From the NCBI RefSeq assembly GCF_000429485.1, contig NZ_AUBY01000010.1:182971-246970 (forward strand): a stretch of DNA of 64,000 nucleotides, read 5' to 3'. The DNA is from Aliagarivorans marinus DSM 23064. Lineage in GTDB: Bacteria > Pseudomonadota > Gammaproteobacteria > Enterobacterales > Celerinatantimonadaceae. This document shows positions 41,402-50,035 of this stretch, piece by piece (positions within the stretch are counted from its first letter, which is position 1; each line of letters starts with the position of its first letter). Made by a program: the position numbers and the translations under genes. The notes beneath the pieces were generated by a model. The model was not told the DNA's origin. It ran no database searches and was given only the letters and a program-made list of their open reading frames with translations.

Positions 41402-41429
41402 AAAAAGGCTCCCTTGGGAGCCTTTTTTA
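41402..41429. terminator. Bidirectional terminator between converging genes
   Basis: AAAAAGGCTCCC pairs with GGGAGCCTTTTTT around TT. It has T-runs on both strands and so serves both the isomerase-like gene and the converging kinase-fold gene. Confidence 0.9.
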
Positions 41430-41430
41430 T

Positions 41431-42219
41431 TCATCTGTGATTCTTTATTAGCGCGCTATGTTCTGCAAAAAAGCTCTGTAGGCACTGGTCGCATCCCAGC
41501 AGTTGCTTTGAGGTGGTGTTTTTCTTAAACAGCAAGATCATATGCGGAATAAAGCGGCCATGATGCAGCCAAGTCGCCATGCGGCGCAGCTCTTTAATCG
41601 CTGGAGCGGGCGCTCGTTCAGCCCAAGCAGACAGCGCAGCTAAACGCGGCTCAGCGTCCATTGACTCGTAGCGAAACGAATCCATCAGCAGTAAGAAGGC
41701 ATCACGCGCCATCAGTTGGCTGGAGCAATCCCGTTGTGACTCTTCCAAGTCTAAAAAGCTCACTTGGCCATCGTCTGAGGCGACAATATCGCGCAGCGCA
41801 GGACGGCCATGGCACATATCGTGGTGATGAAAAGCCGCTAGGGCTACAAACGCGCGCCTTAGCAACACTTGGGAGTCGGCACTCTCTGGCAGCTGGCGCA
41901 GGGTTTTGCCCATATCGCGGGTGACCAAATAGTCTTGAGTCGTCAGGATCGGTTCTACCACCGGCAGCTGCTTGCGATGCATCCGCTCTAGCATGTCGCA
42001 TTCATGGTTAAAACGCTGTTCGGTACTCAGTGCGGAGTTGACCAACAGCATCCGTAAGCGAGGGAAAGACGCGAGCTTAGTGGCCAGCAGGCGCAGCAGG
42101 TTTTGCTTGTTCTCGGCGCAAAACTTTACCCAATAACGCTCGCCGTTCCACTCTAAACGCTGGACCGGTTTAACGCGTGTCATATTGTCTACGGCTTGCT
42201 GTAGCGTGCCAGGAACCAT
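41431..42219 (-). CDS. Kinase-fold protein, Kdo/LPS-kinase-like
   Basis: 262 aa from ATG 42219 (GAGG seven bases upstream; a TTG at 42279 is rejected). It has the pattern of small LPS-type kinases related to eukaryotic kinases: a lysine in RYWVKF, a catalytic-loop-like CHGRPALRDIV in place of HGDLxxxNI, and FLDLE as DFG equivalent. The loop aspartate expected in HGD is replaced by Arg, so activity is uncertain. Likely phosphorylates a cell-envelope component, if active; otherwise a pseudokinase. Divergent from the HAD gene. Confidence 0.6.
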   Translation of the reverse strand: MVPGTLQQAVDNMTRVKPVQRLEWNGERYWVKFCAENKQNLLRLLATKLASFPRLRMLLVNSALSTEQRFNHECDMLERMHRKQLPVVEPILTTQDYLVTRDMGKTLRQLPESADSQVLLRRAFVALAAFHHHDMCHGRPALRDIVASDDGQVSFLDLEESQRDCSSQLMARDAFLLLMDSFRYESMDAEPRLAALSAWAERAPAPAIKELRRMATWLHHGRFIPHMILLFKKNTTSKQLLGCDQCLQSFFAEHSALIKNHR

Positions 42220-42381
42220 CGATACCTCATCATTCGAATAAATAGTTAACCTAAGTAAAGCCTTGTTAACCGTTACCAAGATGAAGCATAGACGTCATTA
42301 ATACGTCATATCACCTTGGTAGGGTATTTTCGCAGCAATCTTTATATGAAACAATGCCAGTCTTTGCTTACGCCCCAAGCC

Positions 42382-43089
42382 ATGCCCTATCAACACCTGA
42401 TCTTTGATCTCGACCATACCCTGTGGGACTTTGACCGCAATGCCAACCGTGTGTTGGAGCAACTAACCCATGAATTTCTGGGGCCTTTTGGCATCTCGTT
42501 TGATCAGTTTATGGCGCACTACACGCCGCTAAACGCAGCGCTGTGGAACGACTACCACCACCACCGCGTTACTAAGCAGCAGCTACGTGAACGGCGCTTT
42601 CCGGAAACAGTCAAGGCCTTAGGACTTCGCGAGGAACAGTTGCATCAACCCTCGGTGCAGATGGAGCAACTGTTTATTGAGCGCTGCTCAGATATGGATG
42701 GCGTGTTTCCTCACTGCCATAAGGTATTGGACACACTGGCCAAGCACTATCAGCTGCACATCATGACCAATGGCTTTGCCGAAGCACAACATCGCAAGCT
42801 GCGTGCAGCCGAGCTGGAACAGTACTTCGAGCAGGTGTTTATCTCCGAGCACATCGGTGCCAACAAGCCCTCACCGCTGATCTTCGAGCATGCGCTGAAG
42901 GCCCTAAACTGCCCGCCTGAGCAGTGCATTATGATTGGCGATAACCTGCATGCCGACGTGGGAGGGGCGCAAGCCTCGGGGATCGATCAGATCTGGTTCA
43001 ACCCCACTGGCCTCGAGCGTGACAAGGATATCCAGCCGACCTACCAAATTGCCTGCCTCAGTGAGTTACCCGAGCTACTACACTGTTAA
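42382..43089 (+). CDS. HAD-family hydrolase, YjjG/YfnB-type nucleotidase
   Basis: 235 aa from ATG 42382; in-frame starts at 42346 (ATG) and 42316 (TTG) would add a non-conserved leader, and none has a clear ribosome binding site. HAD motif I is IFDLDHTLWDF (nucleophile and acid Asp), motif II IMTNGFAE, motif III KPSPLIFEHAL and motif IV MIGDNLHADVGGAQASGID. The cap between motifs I and II is helical, as in the pyrimidine nucleotidase YjjG. Cytoplasmic house-cleaning phosphatase is the best guess. Confidence 0.85.
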   Translation: MPYQHLIFDLDHTLWDFDRNANRVLEQLTHEFLGPFGISFDQFMAHYTPLNAALWNDYHHHRVTKQQLRERRFPETVKALGLREEQLHQPSVQMEQLFIERCSDMDGVFPHCHKVLDTLAKHYQLHIMTNGFAEAQHRKLRAAELEQYFEQVFISEHIGANKPSPLIFEHALKALNCPPEQCIMIGDNLHADVGGAQASGIDQIWFNPTGLERDKDIQPTYQIACLSELPELLHC

Positions 43090-43184
43090 GCTGAGCTTTC
43101 ACTGTATATACTAGCCCGAGCTGGTCGCTCTCCTACAGCAAGCAAACGTGAGGCCCAGTCAGGTAAACAAGGAAGTTGTACTCT

Positions 43185-43886
43185 ATGAAATACGCGCTCG
43201 GCGCAGTGCTAGCAATCGTGTTGCTAGCCGCAAAACCTGCTCTCGCTTACCAAGGTATTACACTGGCAGCCAGTGGCTCCATCCCGCCTTATATCATTGA
43301 CCAACACAACGGTAGCCAACTCGAAGTCATCAGAGATGCCTTGCTAGCCGAAGAGTTGCTTATCGACGAGCTAATGTTCGTGTCCAACTTACGGGCCATG
43401 CGTCTGCTTAAAGCCAAACAGGTCGATGCTGTTATCAATGCCCCTGCAGGCTCGCCCGATATCTACTACTCAGATCCGGTGGTGCATTACCAAAATGTCG
43501 CCATTTCTCTGCGTGACAGCGGGCTGACCATTAACTCGCTGCAAGATCTGCGTTCATTAAAGGTGATGGCATTTCAAAATGCTGCGCGCTACCTCGGTCC
43601 TGAGTATGCGCAGGTGTTAGAGGGGCAAAACAACTACTTTGAGGTGGTCAATCAGCAGGCGCAAATTGAACGGCTACATCGCCAGCAAGTGGATGTGATT
43701 GTTCTGGACCGGGAGATCTACCACTACTTCGCGCAAAAGCTCGACGAGCAGCGCCTTACCCTGCACCCGGTCACCTTTCATGAGCTGTTTCCCGCTTCGC
43801 CAAGGGTGCTCGGCTTCCACAGCCCGCAACTGCGCGATCGCTTCAACCGAGGCCTGAAACAAGTTCAAACCATGGAACGGCAGTAG
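43185..43886 (+). CDS. Orphan family-3 periplasmic binding protein-like
   Basis: 233 aa from ATG 43185 (GGAAG nine bases upstream). Signal peptide 1-22 (cleavage near ALAY). The rest has the SBP_bac_3 layout: ITLAASGSIPPYIIDQHNGSQLEVIRDALL and a LQDLRSLKVMAFQNAARYLG hinge. No transporter or kinase gene adjoins it. Such lone proteins are common in marine gammaproteobacteria, with unknown ligand. It converges with the LacI-type gene (two bases apart at their stops). Confidence 0.75.
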   Translation: MKYALGAVLAIVLLAAKPALAYQGITLAASGSIPPYIIDQHNGSQLEVIRDALLAEELLIDELMFVSNLRAMRLLKAKQVDAVINAPAGSPDIYYSDPVVHYQNVAISLRDSGLTINSLQDLRSLKVMAFQNAARYLGPEYAQVLEGQNNYFEVVNQQAQIERLHRQQVDVIVLDREIYHYFAQKLDEQRLTLHPVTFHELFPASPRVLGFHSPQLRDRFNRGLKQVQTMERQ

Positions 43887-43887
43887 C

Positions 43888-44907
43888 CTAGCGTTCTTCG
43901 AAGCTGTGCTCAGCACCCGCCACTGGCGGTACCGCACTGGAGCTTCGTACCAGCAACTGCGTAGGGATCACGCTCTCCTGCGGTGCTTGCTCGCCGTTTA
44001 GGATCTTCAACAAGACCTTCATGGCGGTCTCACCGATCTGTTTCTGTGGCTGACGAATCGTAGTGAGTTGTGGCGTGGTGTATTCGGCGAACAGCAAGTC
44101 ATCGAAGCCAACAATCGAAAGCTGGTCCGGTACCGAGTAGCCCACCTCCATGGCGGCGCGCATCGCTCCCATCGCCATCATGTCGTTAAAGCAAAACAGC
44201 GCGGTCATCTGATACTGCTTATGCAAGCGTTTAAACGCCGCATAGCCCGAGTGAAAGCTAAAGTCCCCCGACTCCACCGCCGCCGCTTCAAAGCTCAGCT
44301 TGCCTTGCTGAAGGCTATCGAGATAGCCCTGTTTACGCACCCCACACAGCGGGTTCTCTTTGGGGCCGGTGATGCAAGCAATCCGCTTATGGCCCATATC
44401 CCGCAGGTAATCAACAGCGCGCTTGGCCCCGCCATAGTTGTCGGAATGAACGGTGGGCACCGGATAGCCTTCGAAGAACTCACAGGCCATCACCATCGGA
44501 ATATTCGAGCCGCTCTTAAACTCGGCCGGCAGCTCAGCGGTAAGCGAAATAATGCCATCGGCTTGCTTAGTTTTTACCAGGTCGATGTAGACGCTGGCTT
44601 GCTGCACTGTGTGCACCGAGTCCCCCAGTAGCACCTTATAGCCGTTCTGTTGGGCCACCAGTTGGATACCCCGCACAATATCGGCGAAGAACATATTGGC
44701 AATATCGGGCAGCACCACCACGATGGTCTTGGATTCACTTTTGCGCAGGTTGCGCGCAATCGCATTGGGAGTAAAGCCGGTGGATGCGATGGCCTGTTGC
44801 ACCTTTAAGCGGGTCTTCTCTGATACCCGCTCTGGGCTCATCATCGCTCGCGACACCGTGGCGGTGGATACGCCCGCCACCCGAGCGACGTCCTTCATTG
44901 TTGGCAT
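43888..44907 (-). CDS. LacI-family transcriptional repressor of the sugar operon
   Basis: 339 aa. N-terminal helix-turn-helix MKDVARVAGVSTATVSRAM and hinge helix GFTPNAIARNLRKSESKTI. The effector domain (about 62-330) is of the periplasmic-binding-protein type (VVLPDIANMFFADIVRGIQ, GFDDLLFAEYTTPQLTTIRQP). It is divergent from the epimerase gene. Two identical 22-bp operators in the 357-base gap, with the central CGATTG-type half-sites of LacI proteins, are its probable binding sites, so it likely represses the operon and itself. Confidence 0.92.
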   Translation of the reverse strand: MPTMKDVARVAGVSTATVSRAMMSPERVSEKTRLKVQQAIASTGFTPNAIARNLRKSESKTIVVVLPDIANMFFADIVRGIQLVAQQNGYKVLLGDSVHTVQQASVYIDLVKTKQADGIISLTAELPAEFKSGSNIPMVMACEFFEGYPVPTVHSDNYGGAKRAVDYLRDMGHKRIACITGPKENPLCGVRKQGYLDSLQQGKLSFEAAAVESGDFSFHSGYAAFKRLHKQYQMTALFCFNDMMAMGAMRAAMEVGYSVPDQLSIVGFDDLLFAEYTTPQLTTIRQPQKQIGETAMKVLLKILNGEQAPQESVIPTQLLVRSSSAVPPVAGAEHSFEER

Positions 44908-44962
44908 GGGTCTTCCTTATCTGTTCGCTGCCCTCATTCTAACCTATAAATACTCTGCACCG

Positions 44963-44984
44963 AAAATGCAATCGATTACATTTT
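44963..44984. promoter_or_regulatory. LacI-type operator, regulator-proximal copy
   Basis: Core TGCAATCGATTACA (44967-44980) with AAAA and TTTT flanks, a near-perfect dyad about ATCGAT. It is the exact reverse complement of the second copy. Confidence 0.85.
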
Positions 44985-45208
44985 ATGAGTATTTATTTTT
45001 TATTGCTGTTCAAAAAAAACACAGGGTAGATCTCAAAAAAAATTGCCGTTTTCGTCACAACAACCATTTTGATCACATTTTGTACTGCAAGGCAGGACAA
45101 TTAGCTAGATAACTCGCTATAAATAGACCCATACCTACATGATGCGTGGTAATTCGCTGGTTCAGCTGAATGATAATTGCTTCATCTTGGCTGCTCCTTC
45201 TAATCATC

Positions 45209-45230
45209 AAAATGTAATCGATTGCATTTT
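45209..45230. promoter_or_regulatory. LacI-type operator, operon-proximal copy
   Basis: Core TGTAATCGATTGCA (45213-45226), the reverse complement of the first operator over all 22 bases. It lies 35 bases before the epimerase start codon, so bound repressor would block transcription. Confidence 0.85.
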
Positions 45231-45264
45231 GTCTACAAATGACGCTAAAAAGGGAAGACAAGCA

Positions 45265-46320
45265 ATGAGAACAATTAAAGGTCCCGCGCTGTTTCTGGCT
45301 CAGTTCGCCGACGACAATCCGCCATTTAACTCCCTCGACAGTATTGCCAAATGGGCCAGTGGCCTGGGCTACAAAGGTGTGCAGATCCCAAGCTGGGATA
45401 GCCGCTTATTCGACTTAGAACGGGCTGCCAGCGATCAAGGCTACTGCGAAGAGATCAAGGCATTGCTAGCCCATCACGGTCTAGAACTCACCGAGCTAAG
45501 CACCCACCTGCAAGGGCAATTGGTTGCGGTACACCCCGCCTACGATGAAATGTTTGATGGCTTTGCCCCGCGCGAGGTGCACAACAACCCGCAAGCGCGC
45601 CAAGCCTGGGCGGTGCGGCAGATGATGCTGGCTGCCAAAGCCTCTAAAAACTTAGGGCTAACGGCCCATGTAACCTTCTCCGGTGCGCTGCTCTGGCCTT
45701 ATATCTATCCTTGGCCACAGCGCCCGCAAGGCTTGGTGGAAGCTGGCTTTGAAGAGTTGGCCAAGCGCTGGATGCCGATCCTCGATGCCTTCGACGCAGC
45801 CGGTGTCGATGTCTGCTACGAGATCCATCCGGGCGAAGATCTGCACGACGGCGCCACCTTTGAGCGCTTCCTGAGCGCGGTGAACAACCACCCCCGCGCC
45901 AACATCCTCTACGACCCAAGCCACTTTGTGTTGCAGCAGTTGGACTATCTGGCGTTTATCGACCGCTACCACGAGCGCATCAAGATGTTCCACGTTAAGG
46001 ATGCCGAGTTTAACCCCAGCGCCCAACAAGGCGTGTATGGCGGTTACCAATCGTGGGTTGAGCGGGCTGGACGCTTCCGCTCGCTGGGCGATGGCCAAGT
46101 TAACTTCAGCCAGATCTTCTCCAAGCTCAGTCAGTACGACTTCGATGGCTGGGCGGTAGTGGAGTGGGAATGCTGTATGAAACACCCCGAAGCCGGAGCC
46201 GCCGAAGGCGCCAAGTTTGTCGAGCAGCACATCATTCCGGTCACCGACAAGGCCTTTGATGACTTCGCCGACGCCGATGTCGACGAACAAACCAACCAGC
46301 AGATCCTCGGACTGAGCTAA
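45265..46320 (+). CDS. Sugar phosphate isomerase/epimerase-like TIM-barrel protein
   Basis: 351 aa from ATG 45265, preceded by AGGGAAGA. The xylose-isomerase-like TIM barrel is recognised by GPALFLAQFADD, LGYKGVQIPSW, the metal-site DVCYEIHPGEDLHDGATF (Glu, His), LYDPSHFVLQQLDY (Asp, His), FHVKDAEF and the closing WAVVEWECC. It shares an operon with an oxidoreductase, nine bases downstream, suggesting isomerisation of an oxidised or keto sugar. Cytoplasmic; substrate unknown. Confidence 0.88.
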   Translation: MRTIKGPALFLAQFADDNPPFNSLDSIAKWASGLGYKGVQIPSWDSRLFDLERAASDQGYCEEIKALLAHHGLELTELSTHLQGQLVAVHPAYDEMFDGFAPREVHNNPQARQAWAVRQMMLAAKASKNLGLTAHVTFSGALLWPYIYPWPQRPQGLVEAGFEELAKRWMPILDAFDAAGVDVCYEIHPGEDLHDGATFERFLSAVNNHPRANILYDPSHFVLQQLDYLAFIDRYHERIKMFHVKDAEFNPSAQQGVYGGYQSWVERAGRFRSLGDGQVNFSQIFSKLSQYDFDGWAVVEWECCMKHPEAGAAEGAKFVEQHIIPVTDKAFDDFADADVDEQTNQQILGLS

Positions 46321-46329
46321 GGAGCGAAC

Positions 46330-47493
46330 ATGGAAAAGTTAAAACTGGGCATGGTCGGCGGTGGCATTGGCGCATTTATCGGCGGGGTACACCGCATTGC
46401 CTCACGCATCGACGATGAGTTTAGCTTGGTAGCTGGTGCGCTGAGCGCCGATCCCGAGAAGGCCGCACAATCAGCGCAAGCTCTGGGCATTGAGGCCGAG
46501 CGCAGCTACAGCGACTACCGCCTGATGGCGCAAGCAGAAGCGGAGCGCCCCGACGGCATCGATGTGGTGGCCATCGTCACCCCAAACCATATGCACTTCC
46601 CCATCGCCAAGGCGTTCTTGGAAGCGGGCATCCACGTTATCTGCGACAAGCCGATGACCACCACCTTGCAAGAAGCCGAGCAGCTACAAGCGCTAGTTGA
46701 ACAGCACGACAAGCTGTTTGTGCTCACCCACAACTACACCGCCTACCCATTGATCCGCCAAGCCCGCGAGATGATCGCCAATGGCGACCTTGGGCCACTG
46801 CGAGTGATTCAGGTGGAGTATGTGCAAGACTGGCTAAGCCAGCGCACCGAGAGCACCGGCAACAAGCAAGCCGAATGGCGCACCGACCCCAAACGCTCCG
46901 GCCCAGCCGGTTGTCTCGGCGATATCGCCACCCACGCCTACAACTTGGCCAGCTTTGTCAGCGGCTTACAGCTTGAGTCGGTGGCCAGTGAGCTAAGCAC
47001 CTTCGTGCCCGGCCGCAGCCTCGACGACAACGTGCATGCCATGCTGCGCTTTGAGCAGGGTGTGCGCGGCATGCTGTGGAGCTCGCAAGTGGCACCGGGC
47101 AACGAGAACGGGCTACGCCTGCGGATCTACGGCGAAAAGGCCGGGCTAAGTTGGTCGCAAGAGCAGCCTAACACCTTAGAGTACTCACCCTTCGGCCAGC
47201 CGGTGCAGCTACTAACCCGCGCCGGGAATGGCTACCAAGGCGAGGCCTCCTTGGTGCGCACCCCAGCCGGTCATCCGGAAGGCTACCTGGAGGGCTTCGC
47301 CAATATCTACCGCGAAACAGCCCAATGCCTGCAGGCAATTGCCGACGGTGAGTCGGTCCAAGCGGCCCTCGCAGCCTACCCACTGCCCGGTGTTAGCGAC
47401 GGCGTTGACGGGCTGCGCTTTATCAACGCAATGATCCAATCCTCCCAAGCGGATGGTAGCTGGACGGCACTTAGCGAGGTCGGCAATGACTAG
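46330..47493 (+). CDS. Gfo/Idh/MocA-family sugar oxidoreductase
   Basis: 387 aa NAD(P)-dependent dehydrogenase. The Rossmann motif is [15 protein letters not shown]. The family's [29 protein letters not shown] carries the catalytic EKP-equivalent as DKP, and [15 protein letters not shown] follows. The C-terminal domain contains [14 protein letters not shown] with the conserved His. It belongs to the operon and overlaps the next gene by eight bases. With the epimerase it fits a pathway that oxidises a sugar or inositol-like substrate before isomerisation. Confidence 0.9.
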   Translation: MEKLKLGMVGGGIGAFIGGVHRIASRIDDEFSLVAGALSADPEKAAQSAQALGIEAERSYSDYRLMAQAEAERPDGIDVVAIVTPNHMHFPIAKAFLEAGIHVICDKPMTTTLQEAEQLQALVEQHDKLFVLTHNYTAYPLIRQAREMIANGDLGPLRVIQVEYVQDWLSQRTESTGNKQAEWRTDPKRSGPAGCLGDIATHAYNLASFVSGLQLESVASELSTFVPGRSLDDNVHAMLRFEQGVRGMLWSSQVAPGNENGLRLRIYGEKAGLSWSQEQPNTLEYSPFGQPVQLLTRAGNGYQGEASLVRTPAGHPEGYLEGFANIYRETAQCLQAIADGESVQAALAAYPLPGVSDGVDGLRFINAMIQSSQADGSWTALSEVGND

Positions 47494-49003
47494 CGCGCAA
47501 CGACCTACACTGCTGCGCTTAGAGAACATCCGCAAGTCGTTCTCCGGCGTCACTGTGCTGCACGGTATTAATGCCGAGATCGAGCAAGGTGAGGTGTTGG
47601 GGATATTGGGTGAGAACGGAGCCGGTAAGTCGACGCTGTTGAAGATCGTCTCCGGCATCTACTCGCTCAGCGATGGCGCGCTGCACATAGATGGAGAGCC
47701 CGTCACCATCGGCTCTCCCGGCGATGCCAAACGCCTGGGGATCGCCATGATCCCTCAGGAGTTCAACCTGATAGCCAGCTTGAATGTGTTTGAGAACATC
47801 TTCCTTGGTCATGAACTGAAACGCGGCAGCTTGTTGGACAAAGCCGCCATGCGCCAACGCACCCATGACCTGCTGCAACTGCTCGAAACCGAGCTGGATC
47901 CCGACAGCTTAGTCGAAGATCTCAGCGTGGCCGAGAAGCAGATGGTGGAGATCGCCAAGGCACTGGTGCACGACGCGCGCATCCTGATTATGGATGAGCC
48001 GACCACCGTACTAACCAAGAAAGAGGTGGAGGTGCTGTTCGCCCTGATCGCCAAGCTCAAGGCGCAAGGGGTCACCATCTTGTTTATCTCGCACAAGCTC
48101 AAAGAGGTGAAGCAACTATGTGATCGGCTGATGATCCTGCGTGATGGCCAGTTGGTGTCGATGGACGAGGTCGCTCATCTGAGCGAGCACGATATGGCCA
48201 CCAAAATGGTCGGGCGCGAACTCAACCAGATCTTCCCGGAGCGCAGCCAGCCCCTCGATGAATGGGCGTTGGAGGTCAGTGGCCTGAGCATCCGATCGCA
48301 GCTACACGATATCAGCTTTGGCGTGCGCAAGGGCGAGGTACTGGGCTTCGCAGGCTTGGTGGGCAGTGGCCGCACTGAAACCATGGAAGCGCTAATGGGG
48401 CTGCGTCGCAGCGATAGCGGTCAGGTGAAGGTGTTCGGCAAGCCGGTCAAGATCCGCAAGCTACGCCAAGCGGTGGAGCTTGGGCTGGCCTACCTCAGTG
48501 AAGACCGCCAAGGCGCGGGACTGGTGATGAACTTCGACCTACCGGAGAACATCAGCCTGATCTCGCTAAAACGCTATAGCCGCGGCCTGATCAACCACCA
48601 GCAAACCCGCAAACAGGCGCAAGACTATGTGCAGCGCTTTTCCATTAAAGCCCCGTCGCTAAGTAGCGAGCTGCAGTATCTCAGCGGTGGTAACCAGCAA
48701 AAAGTCTACCTGTCGAAGTGGATGGATACCGATCCCAAGATCCTGATCCTCGACGAGCCCACTCGCGGGGTGGACGTGAACACCAAGAAAGATATCTACC
48801 ACTTTATCCAGTCGCTCACCGAGCAAGGCATGGCGGTGATCGTGATTTCATCGGAGATGGAGGAGCTGATTGGCCTCGCCCATCGGGTGATGGTGATGCG
48901 CGAAGGCCGCCTGCAAGGCGAGCTGAGCGATGAACAGATTAACGAGCAACAAATCATGTTGCTGGCCGCAGGACTGGGCCCACAACAGAGGGAAACCGCA
49001 TGA
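47486..49003 (+). CDS. Sugar ABC transporter ATP-binding protein (RbsA/XylG type)
   Basis: 505 aa from ATG 47486, overlapping the previous gene. Two tandem ATPase domains: the first with GENGAGKST, LSVAEKQMVEIA, ILIMDEPTTV; the second with AGLVGSGRTE (degenerate Walker A) and LSGGNQQKVYLSKWM, ILILDEPTRGVD. This double-domain design is specific to the CUT2 class of sugar transporters (ribose, xylose, galactose, inositol). Translationally coupled on both sides. Confidence 0.95.
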   Translation: MTSAQRPTLLRLENIRKSFSGVTVLHGINAEIEQGEVLGILGENGAGKSTLLKIVSGIYSLSDGALHIDGEPVTIGSPGDAKRLGIAMIPQEFNLIASLNVFENIFLGHELKRGSLLDKAAMRQRTHDLLQLLETELDPDSLVEDLSVAEKQMVEIAKALVHDARILIMDEPTTVLTKKEVEVLFALIAKLKAQGVTILFISHKLKEVKQLCDRLMILRDGQLVSMDEVAHLSEHDMATKMVGRELNQIFPERSQPLDEWALEVSGLSIRSQLHDISFGVRKGEVLGFAGLVGSGRTETMEALMGLRRSDSGQVKVFGKPVKIRKLRQAVELGLAYLSEDRQGAGLVMNFDLPENISLISLKRYSRGLINHQQTRKQAQDYVQRFSIKAPSLSSELQYLSGGNQQKVYLSKWMDTDPKILILDEPTRGVDVNTKKDIYHFIQSLTEQGMAVIVISSEMEELIGLAHRVMVMREGRLQGELSDEQINEQQIMLLAAGLGPQQRETA

Positions 49004-49998
49004 GTGATGCAATAAAGAAGGGCGCGCTGGCGACGCGCTTTTTCTCGGGAAGTAACGCAAAGCCCAAATTTACCATCGGCAACTACGCCCCGCTGATCGC
49101 CTTGATTATTTTGGTGGTCATCTCGGCGCTCGCCAGCGAGCACTTCCTGATGCCACGCAATATCACCAACGTGCTGCGCCAGGTCTCCTACACCGGGATT
49201 ATCGCACTGGGTATGACCTTTGTGATTATCGCCGGCGGTATCGACTTATCGGTCGGCTCGGGGCTGGCCTTGGTCGGTGTGCTGGTGATTATGCTGCTCA
49301 ACTACTTGGGCGATGGCTGGCTGGCGGTCAGTGTGGCAATCGGTGCGGCTGCCGCCTTGGGGGCGATGTCGGGAGCGATTAACGGCGCGCTTACCACCAA
49401 AGGCAAGATAGCGCCCTTTGTCGCCACCTTGGCGACCATGTCTATCTTTCGCTCGCTGACCCTGTATATCAGCGATGCCGGGGAGATGGTCTCGCAGAAC
49501 AGCGTCTACTCCAAGGTTGGTACCGGCTACTTTTTAGACCTGCCAGTACCGGTGTGGCTGTTCCTCGGCCTAGCGGCGCTGGGCCATATGCTACTGCGCC
49601 ACACCGCCTTTGGCCGCCATGTCTGTGCGGTCGGCTCCAACCCCAAGGTTGCCAGCTACTCGGCGATCAATGTGCAGCGGATTATCTTCTCCACCTTCGT
49701 GATACTCGGGGTCACCGTGGGCCTGTCGGCGGTGATGCTGTCTTCGCGTCTTAACTCAGTCAGCCCCGGCGATGCGGGCATGTTCTATGAGTTGGATGCC
49801 ATCGCCGCGGTAGTGATTGGCGGCACCTCGCTTAACGGCGGTAAAGGAACCATTTGGGGCACTGTGATTGGCGCAGTGATCCTGGGAATTATTAACAACA
49901 TGCTGAACTTGATGGGGGTTTCCCCCTACCTACAAGGAACGGTGAAAGGATTGGTGATCTTGATTGCGGTACTGATGCAGTACAAACGAGAGCGCTAG
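49000..49998 (+). CDS. Sugar ABC transporter permease (RbsC type)
   Basis: 332 aa with about ten hydrophobic helices. CUT2 permease hallmarks: TFVIIAGGIDLSVGSGLAL and, near the end, ELDAIAAVVIGGTSLNGGKGTIWGTVIGA. Its ATG overlaps the ATPase stop by four bases. Works with the preceding ATPase and the following binding protein. Confidence 0.94.
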   Translation: MSDAIKKGALATRFFSGSNAKPKFTIGNYAPLIALIILVVISALASEHFLMPRNITNVLRQVSYTGIIALGMTFVIIAGGIDLSVGSGLALVGVLVIMLLNYLGDGWLAVSVAIGAAAALGAMSGAINGALTTKGKIAPFVATLATMSIFRSLTLYISDAGEMVSQNSVYSKVGTGYFLDLPVPVWLFLGLAALGHMLLRHTAFGRHVCAVGSNPKVASYSAINVQRIIFSTFVILGVTVGLSAVMLSSRLNSVSPGDAGMFYELDAIAAVVIGGTSLNGGKGTIWGTVIGAVILGIINNMLNLMGVSPYLQGTVKGLVILIAVLMQYKRER

Positions 49999-50035
49999 CC
50001 CCCACGCCAGATACGTAAAATAAAGGAGCGTACCC

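Larger units (their letters stand above)
44908..45264. other. Divergent control region of the LacI-type regulator and sugar operon
   Basis: 357 bases with no gene. It carries two operators, one near each gene, and an AT-rich centre (45000-45060) that probably contains promoters. The operators are about 246 bases apart, compatible with DNA looping. Confidence 0.6.

Noticed and set aside
45020..45085. CRP-like site in the sugar operon control region
   Set aside because: TTTTGATCACATTT keeps only one good half-site of TGTGA-N6-TCACA, so support is too weak.
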